Shown in pieces: positions 28,603 to 36,661 of a DNA stretch of 64,000 bases. This DNA comes from Pseudoalteromonas piscicida (GTDB lineage Bacteria > Pseudomonadota > Gammaproteobacteria > Enterobacterales > Alteromonadaceae). Within the stretch, counting starts at the first letter, position 1; the number at the start of each line of letters is the position of its first letter. The notes under the pieces are model-generated. The model saw only the letters and a program-made list of their open reading frames with translations, made no database searches and was not told the origin of the DNA. A program made the position numbers and the translations under genes. Location of the stretch: the NCBI RefSeq assembly GCF_002208135.1, contig NZ_CP021646.1:4064211-4128210 (forward strand). Reading direction: 5' to 3'.

Positions 28603-28806
28603 TTATTTAAGACAAACAGCAGTGCCAAAAGTTACACCGATATTGAATCCCCACATAGCTCCGCCGGCCATACCAACTGGGCCTGAGATACCACCGCCAA
28701 TAAAGCCACCAAGAGTACCTAAGGCACCAAAGCCAGTAACACATGCAGCCTCAGCAAACCCAGCACCTTTAACTTCAATGATCTGATTTTTATTAATTTC
28801 TTTCAT
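28603..28806 (-). CDS. microcin-like precursor peptide 2a (Gly-Ala leader, terminal Cys pair)
   Basis: 67 residues. Leader MKEINKNQIIEVKGA (15). Core Gly-rich (GTLGGFIGGGISGPVGMAGG) with Cys22 and Cys65, near its start and two residues from the end. Paired with 2b, 14 nt apart. First gene of cassette 2. Confidence 0.82.
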   Translation of the reverse strand: MKEINKNQIIEVKGAGFAEAACVTGFGALGTLGGFIGGGISGPVGMAGGAMWGFNIGVTFGTAVCLK

Positions 28807-29257
28807 CTTTCTTCTCGCATTAATTAAAACTTAAATTTCCAGCTACCAATTCCGCCAAAGCAGGTAGCCCTTAAAAAGGAGAGAATTAAATATTCAACTC
28901 AAATCGAACTTTAGATATAAAAAATAAATAAGTCAAATTATAAAAATATAATTTAACCTTAAAAAACATAAGCATAGGTTAAAGTTATAAATTGGTAACA
29001 TTTAAATCATAAAAATCAGTAATAAGATCCCAAACGTACCTATAAAGGGTTAGGGAAATCTCCTAATAACTCTCTGAAACTCGAGAAATTCAACTTTTGG
29101 CATTTTTCACGATGACCTTTATTACAGTGACACACTGTCGGAATATTAAAAATTCATAGACAAAGTGTCTGATATAGATATTTGAGTTAAAAGAAAATAA
29201 TGTGGCATAAATATGGTGAGTTGTATCTCATATCTATTAAAATTTAAGATAGAGTCA
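28807..29257. other. intergenic, promoter region of cassette 2
   Basis: About 450 nt, very AT-rich, no ORF. The plus strand near 29110-29175 (YYSDTLSE, then KVSDI) faintly resembles the C-terminus of the IS5-like relics, too weak to call. The ISAs1 element begins at the right edge. Confidence 0.4.
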
Positions 29258-29266
29258 TACATCGGG
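29258..29266. repeat. target-site duplication, left
   Basis: TACATCGGG, repeated at 30474-30482 on the other side of the element. Nine bases, in the ISAs1 range. Confidence 0.85.
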
Positions 29267-30473
29267 CAGGGCGGGATCGAACTTTAAATTGACGAGTATT
29301 GGGGTTTTATGATCTGATTGCGCATCGCAATTTTTTAGGTCGTTACAATGAGCATCATCACACATTTAGAGTGGATTGAAGATCCTAGAACCGATGTTAA
29401 TATCAAACATAATCTTGTCGACGTCTTGTTTTTAACTTTGAGTGCCGTGCTTAGTGGCGCTGATGGATGGAAATCAATTCAAGAGTTTGGTGAGTTGCAA
29501 CTGGATTGGTTAAGGCAGCATCGTCCTTTTGAACATGGCATACCCAAACGTCACTGCATTGCAAACATAATCAAAGCTTTAAATACCGATGCTTTGCTTA
29601 AGGCTCTGCTAGATTGGATTAATTCTCGTCGTGAAGAAGCTCAAAAGCCACACATTGCGATTGATGGAAAAGTGCTTCGAGGTTGTTGGAAAGACAATGT
29701 GTACAATGCGCTAAATGTGGTTAGTGCATTTGATGTTGATAATGGCCTAGCCTTGTATCAACAAGCTGCGCAAAATAAGGGTCAAGAAGGTCAAATTGCC
29801 CGTGATATCATCGACATATTAGCGTGTAAAGGTTGCATTGTGACGCTTGATGCTCTGCATTGCCAAACGAAAACGTTGGAGACGATAGTAAAGAATAAGG
29901 GCGACTTTATTATCCAAGTCAAAGCCAATCAGCGTAATTTACACAATGCTATCGCTGAGCACTTTACAGCTCACTATGACAGCATGGGCCCACACGAAGA
30001 AACACAAAGCAATGGAAATGCTCATGGCCGAGGTGAAAGTCGTCTAGTTATGCAACTACCGATTAAATTACCGCAGAAACTCAAAGAGAAATGGCCTCAT
30101 GTCAAAACGGTGATTGAGGTTGCAAGAGGTCGTAAATTAGGCGACAAAACCAGTTATACCTCCCACTTCTATGTCAGTTCATTGGCGGTAGAGCCAGAGT
30201 TAGTGGCAAAAGTAATACGCAAACATTGGCACATAGAGAATCGACTTCACTGGGTGTTAGATGTTGTTTTCAAAGAAGATAAATTAAAGGTAGCAGACCC
30301 AGACGGGGCGGCACACATCGCTTTGTTCAACAGAGTATGCTTAAACATAATTAGGCAACATCAAGGTAAAAAAGACAGTTTAGCAGCGAAACGAAGAGGA
30401 GCAGCTTGGAACGGTGATTTTAGGACGGAGTTACTCTTTGGTTAATCTATAAGCAAAGTGGAATCCCACCCTG
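29267..30473 (+). mobile_element. complete ISAs1-family insertion sequence, 1207 bp
   Basis: Terminal inverted repeats start CAGGGCGGGAT on the left and, reversed, CAGGGTGGGAT on the right (14 of the outer 18 bases match). It carries one intact transposase gene and is flanked by a perfect 9-bp duplication, so the insertion is recent. It sits between the remains of cassette 4 and the promoter of cassette 2. Confidence 0.93.
29348..30445 (+). CDS. ISAs1-family transposase
   Basis: 365 residues, full length for the family. Visible: the N-terminal associated domain (DPRTDVNIKHNLVDVLFLTL), KPHIAIDGKVLRG (first catalytic Asp), GCIVTLDALHCQ (second) and the C-terminal block KVIRKHWHIENRLHWVLDVV with the Glu of the DDE triad. 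Frame intact, start preceded by TTAGG. Only plausibly active transposase in the window. Confidence 0.94.
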   Translation: MSIITHLEWIEDPRTDVNIKHNLVDVLFLTLSAVLSGADGWKSIQEFGELQLDWLRQHRPFEHGIPKRHCIANIIKALNTDALLKALLDWINSRREEAQKPHIAIDGKVLRGCWKDNVYNALNVVSAFDVDNGLALYQQAAQNKGQEGQIARDIIDILACKGCIVTLDALHCQTKTLETIVKNKGDFIIQVKANQRNLHNAIAEHFTAHYDSMGPHEETQSNGNAHGRGESRLVMQLPIKLPQKLKEKWPHVKTVIEVARGRKLGDKTSYTSHFYVSSLAVEPELVAKVIRKHWHIENRLHWVLDVVFKEDKLKVADPDGAAHIALFNRVCLNIIRQHQGKKDSLAAKRRGAAWNGDFRTELLFG

Positions 30474-30482
30474 TACATCGGG
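30474..30482. repeat. target-site duplication, right
   Basis: TACATCGGG, identical to 29258-29266. Confidence 0.85.
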
Positions 30483-30853
30483 CAGCCAATGAGGTTTAAG
30501 TCATTTTAAAGTAAAACCTGAATTGCAAACAGGATCGAGGAACCTCCGAAACAGCTAAGGAATTGTAGGAAGAATAAGATATTTAATACCAGTTACTGAA
30601 AACTCGCGGGGAAGTATCAAGGTATAAGGGATTAGATAAACCCATTTAGAATGGTCAACTGAATGTTCCGTATACACAAATTAAGACTCAACTGTTAGCC
30701 TTACCGATGAACTATAAAAACATTTATCCACCCAAGTTTTATAATTAATATTTTTAGGCAGTGTGATTGTTAATTTAGGGATTAGTTTCCATTTTTATTT
30801 GTAAAAATATATCAATTAAATTTTACGGCCAAAAGTTTTTCACACCATCTATT
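30483..30853. other. intergenic between ISAs1 element and cassette 4
   Basis: About 370 nt, AT-rich. In the other cassettes a small membrane-protein gene follows the hairpin at this point; here no ORF is present on the minus strand. Either it was lost or it never existed. Confidence 0.4.
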
Positions 30854-30884
30854 TATTAGGGCGCTCTAAACGACCACCCTAATA
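30854..30884 (-). terminator. hairpin after cassette 4 peptides
   Basis: TATTAGGG and CCCTAATA pair around a 15-nt loop just past the peptide stop; same position as the hairpins in cassettes 1 and 2. Confidence 0.5.
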
Positions 30885-30890
30885 CAAATA

Positions 30891-31091
30891 TTAAAGAAGA
30901 GGATCTGAATAATAATGCAGGTCAGAGCCTCTATAAGTTCCAGGATAACTCATTGGTGAGCGAAAGCCGGAATTACTATTCCACTGATCTATAGTTCTAT
31001 ACATCGCCACTCCTGATACAGCAATCCTAGGGAGAGACCATAGAAAACCACCATCTACGTTTTTAATATCGTTAATTTTTAGTTCTTTCAT
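30891..31091 (-). CDS. microcin-like precursor peptide 4b (Gly-Gly leader, aromatic core)
   Basis: 66 residues. Leader MKELKINDIKNVDGG (15). The core is unlike the Gly-rich peptides: hydrophobic start (FLWSLPRIAVSGVAMY), then a polar aromatic half (YPGTYRGSDLHYYSDPLL). No Cys. Upstream a variant of the shared element, TTAATAAGG. Export by a C39 exporter likely. Confidence 0.75.
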   Translation of the reverse strand: MKELKINDIKNVDGGFLWSLPRIAVSGVAMYRTIDQWNSNSGFRSPMSYPGTYRGSDLHYYSDPLL

Positions 31092-31100
31092 GTTTTAATT

Positions 31101-31109
31101 CCTTATTAA
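31101..31109 (-). promoter_or_regulatory. variant leader element TTAATAAGG
   Basis: One base away from GTAATAAGG, 9 nt before peptide 4b. Confidence 0.45.
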
Positions 31110-31116
31110 GTTTTAA

Positions 31117-31257
31117 TTATTTCATCTTTCTTTCATGTGCCCACTTAGCGGACTGATAAACACTATAAACTAGAGCTATATCTTTCAAAACAAAAATAGC
31201 TAAAGGGGCTAAACCACCATTTACTAACTTCGCTTGAACTTCATTAATTTCTCTCAT
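31117..31257 (-). CDS. small leader-bearing peptide 4a
   Basis: 46 residues, ATG 31255-31257. Leader MREINEVQAKLVNGG (15, ending Asn-Gly-Gly), then a short amphipathic, hydrophobic core (LAPLAIFVLKDIALVYSVYQ) with a basic end (HERKMK). Ends 25 nt before the start of 4b, so the two form a pair. Similar in build to the 44- and 54-residue peptides near 54 kb. Confidence 0.7.
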   Translation of the reverse strand: MREINEVQAKLVNGGLAPLAIFVLKDIALVYSVYQSAKWAHERKMK

Positions 31258-31538
31258 CTTTTTCTCACATTATTTAGTTTTAAAAAATTAAACTTCCATC
31301 CCGCCAGAAGTGGAAGTTCCAAAAGTGGGTCAGTAAGACCCAAATATAAAAATACATTTACAAACAAAAAAAATCAAGCAAAAAAACATTTAAAATCGTA
31401 ACAACACAACCACCAAAAACAACTATTAACACAATGAAAATAACAAAAACACTCTCCATTAAAAATATTAAACAACTAAAAATACATAATCGCTGATACC
31501 ACTATCAACATTTCAAAATCCAAAAGTTCATCAATAAT
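31258..31538. other. AT-rich upstream region of cassette 4
   Basis: Almost only A and T in its middle; should hold the cassette 4 promoter. No gene seen. Confidence 0.4.
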
Positions 31539-31567
31539 AAATAAAACCCCTTAAAGGGGTTTTATTT
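31539..31567 (-). terminator. terminator ending the exporter 2 operon (bidirectional)
   Basis: AAATAAAACCCC and GGGGTTTTATTT form a perfect 12-bp stem with U-runs on both strands, 5 nt past the peptide stop. Confidence 0.88.
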
Positions 31568-31572
31568 ATATC

Positions 31573-31740
31573 TTAAAAATAAGTCGTGATATCGATAGGC
31601 CCTAAGCATGGCTCTGAAGGATAGGTTGGCCCTTGATACCTTGGCGCTGTGGTAGGTTGGGAAGTACTGCCGCCATAAAATTTTTCTAATTGATATGTTA
31701 ATTCAATCATTTCTTGTACCTTTTGATTATTTTTCTTCAT
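31573..31740 (-). CDS. 55-residue precursor peptide, Pro/Tyr-rich core, beside exporter 2
   Basis: ATG 31738-31740, GTAATAAGG upstream. The leader is 24 residues ending KFYGG and shares Gln9-Glu10, Leu18 and Gly23-Gly24 with radical-SAM precursors A and B. The core is Pro- and Tyr-rich with one Cys (YPSEPCLGPIDITTYF). It is the last gene of the exporter 2 operon, and no radical SAM gene is adjacent. It may be modified in trans by maturase A or B; that is inference. Confidence 0.75.
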   Translation of the reverse strand: MKKNNQKVQEMIELTYQLEKFYGGSTSQPTTAPRYQGPTYPSEPCLGPIDITTYF

Positions 31741-31748
31741 TTTATTTT

Positions 31749-31757
31749 CCTTATTAC
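31749..31757 (-). promoter_or_regulatory. shared GTAATAAGG leader element (4)
   Basis: GTAATAAGG 8 nt before the 55-residue peptide gene. Confidence 0.6.
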
Positions 31758-31797
31758 CTAAAACTCCCGAGTGGGAGTGATTACCCGAAATCGTTTA

Positions 31798-34026
31798 CTA
31801 GCTCAGAACAAATTCTCCACCAGCAGAAGTATCTGTATAGGGCTCATTTTCAATATTTAACTTACACGCAGGCGCTTGTATTGATTCACCCATAGGCATT
31901 TTCCTAGCCTCATAAATATCCTTATCCACTTCAACCGCTTCACCATATCTAAGCTCGATCACACGATCAGCACTGGCTATGGTTTCAGGACGATGAGCGA
32001 TAATGATACGAGTTATATCTAAAGACTTAACTGCAGTATTAACTGCATATTCAAGCTTGGTATCAAGATTACTCGTAGCCTCATCCATAAATAAAATTTT
32101 AGGTTTGCGATATAACGCACGAGCTAATAGTAGGCGCTGAATTTGACCACCAGACAATGCGGCTCCCATGTCACCAACCAGCGTGTTATAACCCATAGTC
32201 ATATTAGCAATATCTTTATCTATAGCTGCAACCTGAGCAGCCCACTCTACTTGCTTCATATCTAACTGCGGATCAAAAAATGAGATGTTATCGGCTATTG
32301 ATCCAGATAGTAGCTGATCATCTTGCATAACTCCTGCTATTTGAGAGCGGTAGCTACCTAAACCTAATTGACGAATATCTTGATTATCAACCAATACCTT
32401 TCCATCATCAGGCTCAAAAAGTCCAAGCATAATTTTTGCGAGCGTTGTTTTACCACAACCAGAAGGGCCTATTATTGCAACTGATTCACCAGCTTCAATT
32501 TGCAAATTAAGAGATTTAAAAATAGGTGCGTCTTTTTGATTATATTTATAGGCAATATTTTGTAGCTCAATCTTCCCCGTTAATGGAGAGCCTGATATTT
32601 TTCGCTCAATATCTTGTTCTTTATCTGTGAGTGTAATATCACCTAAGCGATTGAAGTGCAGGTTCAGCATTTTAAATTCAATGGCTTTCTCAACAAGGCC
32701 TGCCATTTTTTCTACGAACTGTCTTTTATATGCCATAAAGGCAAATAACATCCCTACCGTTAGGTCGCCATCCATCACTAATAAAGCTGCAAAATAGATA
32801 ACCAGTACGTTTTCAACGCCAAAAATAACTTTATTTACTGCTTCATACCCGATATTTAAATGTCCAACGCGTATACCTGCGTTCAGACTATCCGCATATT
32901 TATTATGCCAAACACTTTGTCTTTGTACTTCACGACCAAATAGCTTTATCGTTTGTATTCCGCGAATGGTTTCCATGAAGTTAGATTGCTCTTTTGCAGA
33001 ATTCACAATGACTTCTTCCGACATTTGCCTCAATGGTCGGTACATTGCAATTCTGAAAATGGCATATAACACAATGGCAACTAGCACTACGAAGCTCAAT
33101 TTGGGGCTGTAAACAAAAATCATCACTAGTGTGGCAATTGCCATAATACCATCGATGATAACTTCTATTACTCCCTGAGTTAGCAGGTCTTTCACTTGTT
33201 GTAATGAGCCAAAACGCGAAACCACATCACCAATATGGCGCTTTTCAAAGTACTTTAAAGGTAAGCGTATTAAATGATAAAACAGGTTGGAGCCAAGCTG
33301 TATACTCATCAAGTTTCCAAAGTGTAATAGCAAAACACTCCGAACGGCACCAGTTATCATTTCAATTAACATAAGAAGGCCAAAGCCTATCGCCAATATC
33401 GCGAGTAAGTTCTTGTCGTAGCTGAGCACAACTTCGTCGACAACTAACTGCATATAGTAAGGACTTGCAATCGCGAACGCCTGGAGTAATACCGATAAAA
33501 TAAACACTTTACCAAGTGTTGATTTCATCCCAGTCACCTTGCTCCAAAAGTCAGATAACTTCAAGTTTACTCTCGTATCCTCAGAGCGAAACTCCTCTGT
33601 TGGATTTAGCTCTAAAGCAACACCAGTAAAATGCTTAGAAAACTCGCTTAATGTATATTTTCGTAAACCAACTCCAGGGTCATGTATTTCGACTCCGCGA
33701 CTTGAAACTTTTTTTAATACCACAAAGTGGTTCATATCCCAATGTAAAATGCAGGGGGTCTTGAGCTTAGGTAGATGCTCTAAGTCTAGCCGTAGTGCTC
33801 TTGTGCTAAACTTTAACTTATCAGCAATCTGCATCAACTCTTCTAAATTTGCTCCTTTGAGCGATATTTCGTGTTCACGTCTAAGCGAAGTAAGATCGGT
33901 TTTATGACCATGGTATGCCGCTACCATAGCTAAGCTAGCTAAACCACATTCAGCGGCTTCAGTTTGCAAGATCACAGGTAGACGCTTATTGCCACTAAAT
34001 CTCAATAAATGCATAGGGTTTTCCAT
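31798..34026 (-). CDS. peptidase-containing ABC exporter (C39-TM-NBD), copy 2
   Basis: 742 residues, strongly similar to the exporter at 6487-8625. C39 peptidase: Cys27 in AAECGLASLAM, His in WDMNHFVVLKK, Asp in EIHDPGVG. Six membrane helices, then ATPase with GPSGCGKTT, ALSGGQIQR and ILFMDEATSNLDT. The C-terminal tail is about 30 residues longer than in copy 1 and contains ACKLNIENEPYTD. Start overlaps the HlyD stop by 1 nt. In the middle of the peptide genes, so the probable main exporter of the island. Confidence 0.93.
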   Translation of the reverse strand: MENPMHLLRFSGNKRLPVILQTEAAECGLASLAMVAAYHGHKTDLTSLRREHEISLKGANLEELMQIADKLKFSTRALRLDLEHLPKLKTPCILHWDMNHFVVLKKVSSRGVEIHDPGVGLRKYTLSEFSKHFTGVALELNPTEEFRSEDTRVNLKLSDFWSKVTGMKSTLGKVFILSVLLQAFAIASPYYMQLVVDEVVLSYDKNLLAILAIGFGLLMLIEMITGAVRSVLLLHFGNLMSIQLGSNLFYHLIRLPLKYFEKRHIGDVVSRFGSLQQVKDLLTQGVIEVIIDGIMAIATLVMIFVYSPKLSFVVLVAIVLYAIFRIAMYRPLRQMSEEVIVNSAKEQSNFMETIRGIQTIKLFGREVQRQSVWHNKYADSLNAGIRVGHLNIGYEAVNKVIFGVENVLVIYFAALLVMDGDLTVGMLFAFMAYKRQFVEKMAGLVEKAIEFKMLNLHFNRLGDITLTDKEQDIERKISGSPLTGKIELQNIAYKYNQKDAPIFKSLNLQIEAGESVAIIGPSGCGKTTLAKIMLGLFEPDDGKVLVDNQDIRQLGLGSYRSQIAGVMQDDQLLSGSIADNISFFDPQLDMKQVEWAAQVAAIDKDIANMTMGYNTLVGDMGAALSGGQIQRLLLARALYRKPKILFMDEATSNLDTKLEYAVNTAVKSLDITRIIIAHRPETIASADRVIELRYGEAVEVDKDIYEARKMPMGESIQAPACKLNIENEPYTDTSAGGEFVLS

Positions 34027-35270
34027 TACAACGCTCCTTTGATGCTGTAAATTGGTTCAAACAACCACTCAAATAATGAGCGACTATCAACCATAATGTC
34101 GGCTTCTAGTAACATTCCAGCTTGGAGCGGAACTGTCGCGCCATAGGCATTAGCAGACTGAGATTTAAGACTAACAACTACTTGATATACCGGTTCTCGC
34201 AAAGATACAGGGGCATTTGCTTCATTAGGTAATAAAATTGATTTAGAAACTGTATTAATATGCCCTTCATATATGCCAAAGCGCTGATATGGAAATGCTT
34301 GATAACGGATCCGAGTAAGCTGCTCAGGTTTTACAAAGCCATAAGCTCTCGTTGGCACAAATAGAATAGCCTCCAACTCCGCATCATGCGGCAGAACAGT
34401 CATTATGGGAGTTTGTCCATTTGCAACCATCCCCGGTTTCACAAGTAGATTGCTAACTTTGCCATCCATTTGGCTCAGTATGTTGTAGCTTTGCTGGCCT
34501 TGTGCTTGTCTGATTTGCTGGTTGATACTTGCCAGTTGTGACTGAAGGCTTACTTGTTTTTCTCGATGATCTATAGGTAACTGCGCTAGCTCATATTGTA
34601 GTTGACTCATCTGTTCTCTTTGACTGGATAGCCGCGACAACAGCTCTTCTTGCTGCTGAGTAATTGCTAATAAGTTGTCTTTTTGAGTCTTTAAGTCATT
34701 ACCTGAGGCAAATCCCTTTGTGATAAGTGCTTCTGTATTTTTGACTCGCTCATCACTAAGTGCTACTCGCTCGGATAGCAGTCGTAACTGGTTTTTAGCC
34801 TTTTCTAGCTGAATTGACAAACTTGCGATCTGAGACTCAAGTTTATCCTGATTCATATCTCTCAACTTTATTTGATTCGCGAGATTTTCTTGCAATAGCT
34901 GCTTTTGCTTTTCCAACTCAATGACGATTGCGGCATTCATGTCTGCACCAGACGTCAGTACCCGCTCCATACGAATCGTTGCGAGCACTTCACCTTTCTT
35001 AACAGACTGACCTTCTTCTACCAAGACCTTATCAACTACCCCTGTGCCGAGCGGATAAACTTTGCTTACCCCCTGTGTTGGCCTCAGGTAACCAGAAACC
35101 ACTTCTTTTCTGTGGTACTCTCCTAGGAATAAATAAGCGCAACCTATAACTACGATAAGTACAATTACACCTAGTATCCAGTTGAATGACATATGAGTGG
35201 CAAGGGTAACTTCACCATCGAGTTTATGCCCTTGATGTAATAGCGCTTCTTTTCTGAATAAGTCAGACAT
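34026..35270 (-). CDS. HlyD-type periplasmic adaptor of peptide exporter, copy 2
   Basis: 414 residues, the same length and layout as copy 1: short cytoplasmic tail, one membrane helix (about 28-50), lipoyl halves GVVDKVLVEEGQSVKKGEVL and DGKVSNLLVKPGMVANGQ around a long Gln-rich coiled coil, and a beta C-terminus. It links the exporter to an outer-membrane channel encoded elsewhere. Overlaps its neighbours by 1 nt on each side. Confidence 0.93.
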   Translation of the reverse strand: MSDLFRKEALLHQGHKLDGEVTLATHMSFNWILGVIVLIVVIGCAYLFLGEYHRKEVVSGYLRPTQGVSKVYPLGTGVVDKVLVEEGQSVKKGEVLATIRMERVLTSGADMNAAIVIELEKQKQLLQENLANQIKLRDMNQDKLESQIASLSIQLEKAKNQLRLLSERVALSDERVKNTEALITKGFASGNDLKTQKDNLLAITQQQEELLSRLSSQREQMSQLQYELAQLPIDHREKQVSLQSQLASINQQIRQAQGQQSYNILSQMDGKVSNLLVKPGMVANGQTPIMTVLPHDAELEAILFVPTRAYGFVKPEQLTRIRYQAFPYQRFGIYEGHINTVSKSILLPNEANAPVSLREPVYQVVVSLKSQSANAYGATVPLQAGMLLEADIMVDSRSLFEWLFEPIYSIKGAL

Positions 35271-35614
35271 TATGCCACCTTATTGTCAGGCAATGCTGCA
35301 GAGTTAAAAATTCTCCATTCATCATTATCACGAGTCATCATGTGAACGTTGCTTGATACCTGAACAACTTCATTACCTTCAATTGTCGCTTCAAACTTTA
35401 AGCTATCTCGCACGATTAATAGGTCAGGTTGCTTTGAGATAAGCTCAACACTTTGTAATGAAAGTTTGAACTTAAATTGCTGTCGCATACCAGAAAACTG
35501 CTGATAATTTGCTTCAATAAGTGGAGAGTTACTACAGTAGAATTGCGCTAAGTTATCTAACTCACCATTACATATTAGTTCGTAGTAATTATTAAAGTAT
35601 TCTTCTAACGTCAT
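35270..35614 (-). CDS. NTF2-like small protein
   Basis: 114 residues. The fold hints are MTLEEYFNNYYELICNGEL at the start, then beta strands with alternating charge (SLKFEATIEGNEVVQVSSNV, HMMTRDNDEWRIFNSA), the SnoaL/NTF2-like pattern. Stop and the HlyD start share one base, so it is the first gene of the exporter 2 operon. Could bind a peptide or serve export; no catalytic residues can be named. Confidence 0.6.
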   Translation of the reverse strand: MTLEEYFNNYYELICNGELDNLAQFYCSNSPLIEANYQQFSGMRQQFKFKLSLQSVELISKQPDLLIVRDSLKFEATIEGNEVVQVSSNVHMMTRDNDEWRIFNSAALPDNKVA

Positions 35615-35761
35615 TTTCAGTGCCTATTCAAACTAATAAAGTGGTTTGATAATGCCTATAGTTCACTTACATTTCAAACAAGCAAGAAATAAAAAATAAA
35701 CATGAAAAACAATAACTTACCCATAATTAATATGAAAATATATGGATATTATTTGATAATA

Positions 35762-36196
35762 TTAAGGTTGTTTTGAAGGCTGGTCGGCATACGCCTTACA
35801 TGGAGCAAGCGCTAAATAGGTCGGTTTTCTACTTAAGCTTGAGTGCATGTTTATTGCATCTTCACTCGACTTCCAAAAGAATATATTTGCTCGAGCATGA
35901 TAAAACTGAACCGCAAAACCAGTACTTTCATCATCTGTACAAATAAAATAATTTACAGAGATGTCAGGGTACGTATTAGACTGTTCAAATATCATGTATC
36001 CGTAGCTTGCATTGGGTGTGATCTTGAGTATTCTCTTTCCGGTAGTGAGTTGAGGCGTATCTTTAAGCGCGTACTGTACGATTCCGCTGGAGTGTGAAAA
36101 GAAAGGCTTAAAATGACTATCAGTCGAGAGGTACTCAAATAGTACCTCTTCCTTATGAATGGGTCCCTGTTCAGTTTGATTGCGTATTGACTTCAT
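35762..36196 (-). CDS. hypothetical protein, 144 residues
   Basis: Chosen start ATG 36194-36196, preceded by GGAGGGGG; the frame is open to 36292, which would add 32 residues with a hydrophobic stretch (AVWLLTNVILI) but no good ribosome-binding site. Mixed alpha/beta soluble sequence with Cys in YFICTDDES and APCKAYADQ. Lies between a peptide gene and the exporter 2 operon. No family recognised. Confidence 0.6.
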   Translation of the reverse strand: MKSIRNQTEQGPIHKEEVLFEYLSTDSHFKPFFSHSSGIVQYALKDTPQLTTGKRILKITPNASYGYMIFEQSNTYPDISVNYFICTDDESTGFAVQFYHARANIFFWKSSEDAINMHSSLSRKPTYLALAPCKAYADQPSKQP

Positions 36197-36305
36197 TCCC
36201 CCTCCGGCCACAATGTATTCCACTGGCTGAGGTATAAAAGTTAACTCTTTAATAAGTATAACATTGGTTAAAAGCCAAACAGCACGCATCAATCGAGCGA
36301 CCCTA

Positions 36306-36476
36306 TTAGCTTATTGTGGCTTTACCGCCCATCCCACAGGCAATGCTGCCCTGATTACACATCACGCTGTAGGTCAATAACTCCTTAACTATTTCATCAG
36401 TACCAGCACCATTAACGCTAGATGCTTGTGACTTAGTTAGTTGCTTTAGTTGCTTTTTTTTAATTGAAAGTTTCAT
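36306..36476 (-). CDS. 56-residue leader-bearing peptide
   Basis: ATG 36474-36476. The Lys-rich leader MKLSIKKKQLKQLTKS leads to Val21-Asn22-Gly23-Ala24, so 24 residues, the same length as in precursors A and B. The core is 32 residues with Cys40 and Cys47 (SVMCNQGSIACGMGG). The leader recalls lanthipeptide-type leaders, but no lanthipeptide synthetase is present. Its modifying enzyme, if any, is unknown. Confidence 0.65.
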   Translation of the reverse strand: MKLSIKKKQLKQLTKSQASSVNGAGTDEIVKELLTYSVMCNQGSIACGMGGKATIS

Positions 36477-36628
36477 TTTTTATTCCTTTTGTATTGTAGA
36501 GCAAGGTCTAGCATAGCGATAAATCAAAAACTTGCTATTAGCAAAACCTTAGGAAATCTAATTTGAACATTAGGATAAGTATCTCAATAAGTTTGACTGG
36601 ATAAATTAGATCCCCTAGACTAAGTTTT

Positions 36629-36637
36629 CCTTATTAC
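36629..36637 (-). promoter_or_regulatory. shared GTAATAAGG element (5) with no gene behind it
   Basis: AGATGTAATAAGGA as at 12672, but no ATG follows. Probably the remaining leader of a lost peptide gene. Confidence 0.5.
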
Positions 36638-36661
36638 ATCTGCATTTCTCGCATATGTAAC

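Noticed and set aside
28404..28610. Pro/Ala-rich frame on the plus strand
   Set aside because: Exact antisense of the Gly-rich peptide 2b gene; its composition is only a mirror of that gene.
29105..29175. Possible fourth IS5-like relic
   Set aside because: Only a few residues resemble the transposase end; too short to separate from chance.
36306..36476. Firm lanthipeptide call
   Set aside because: No lanthipeptide synthetase in the window; leader resemblance alone is not enough.
36597..36660. Peptide gene behind the GTAATAAGG copy at 36629
   Set aside because: No start codon or leader follows the element.
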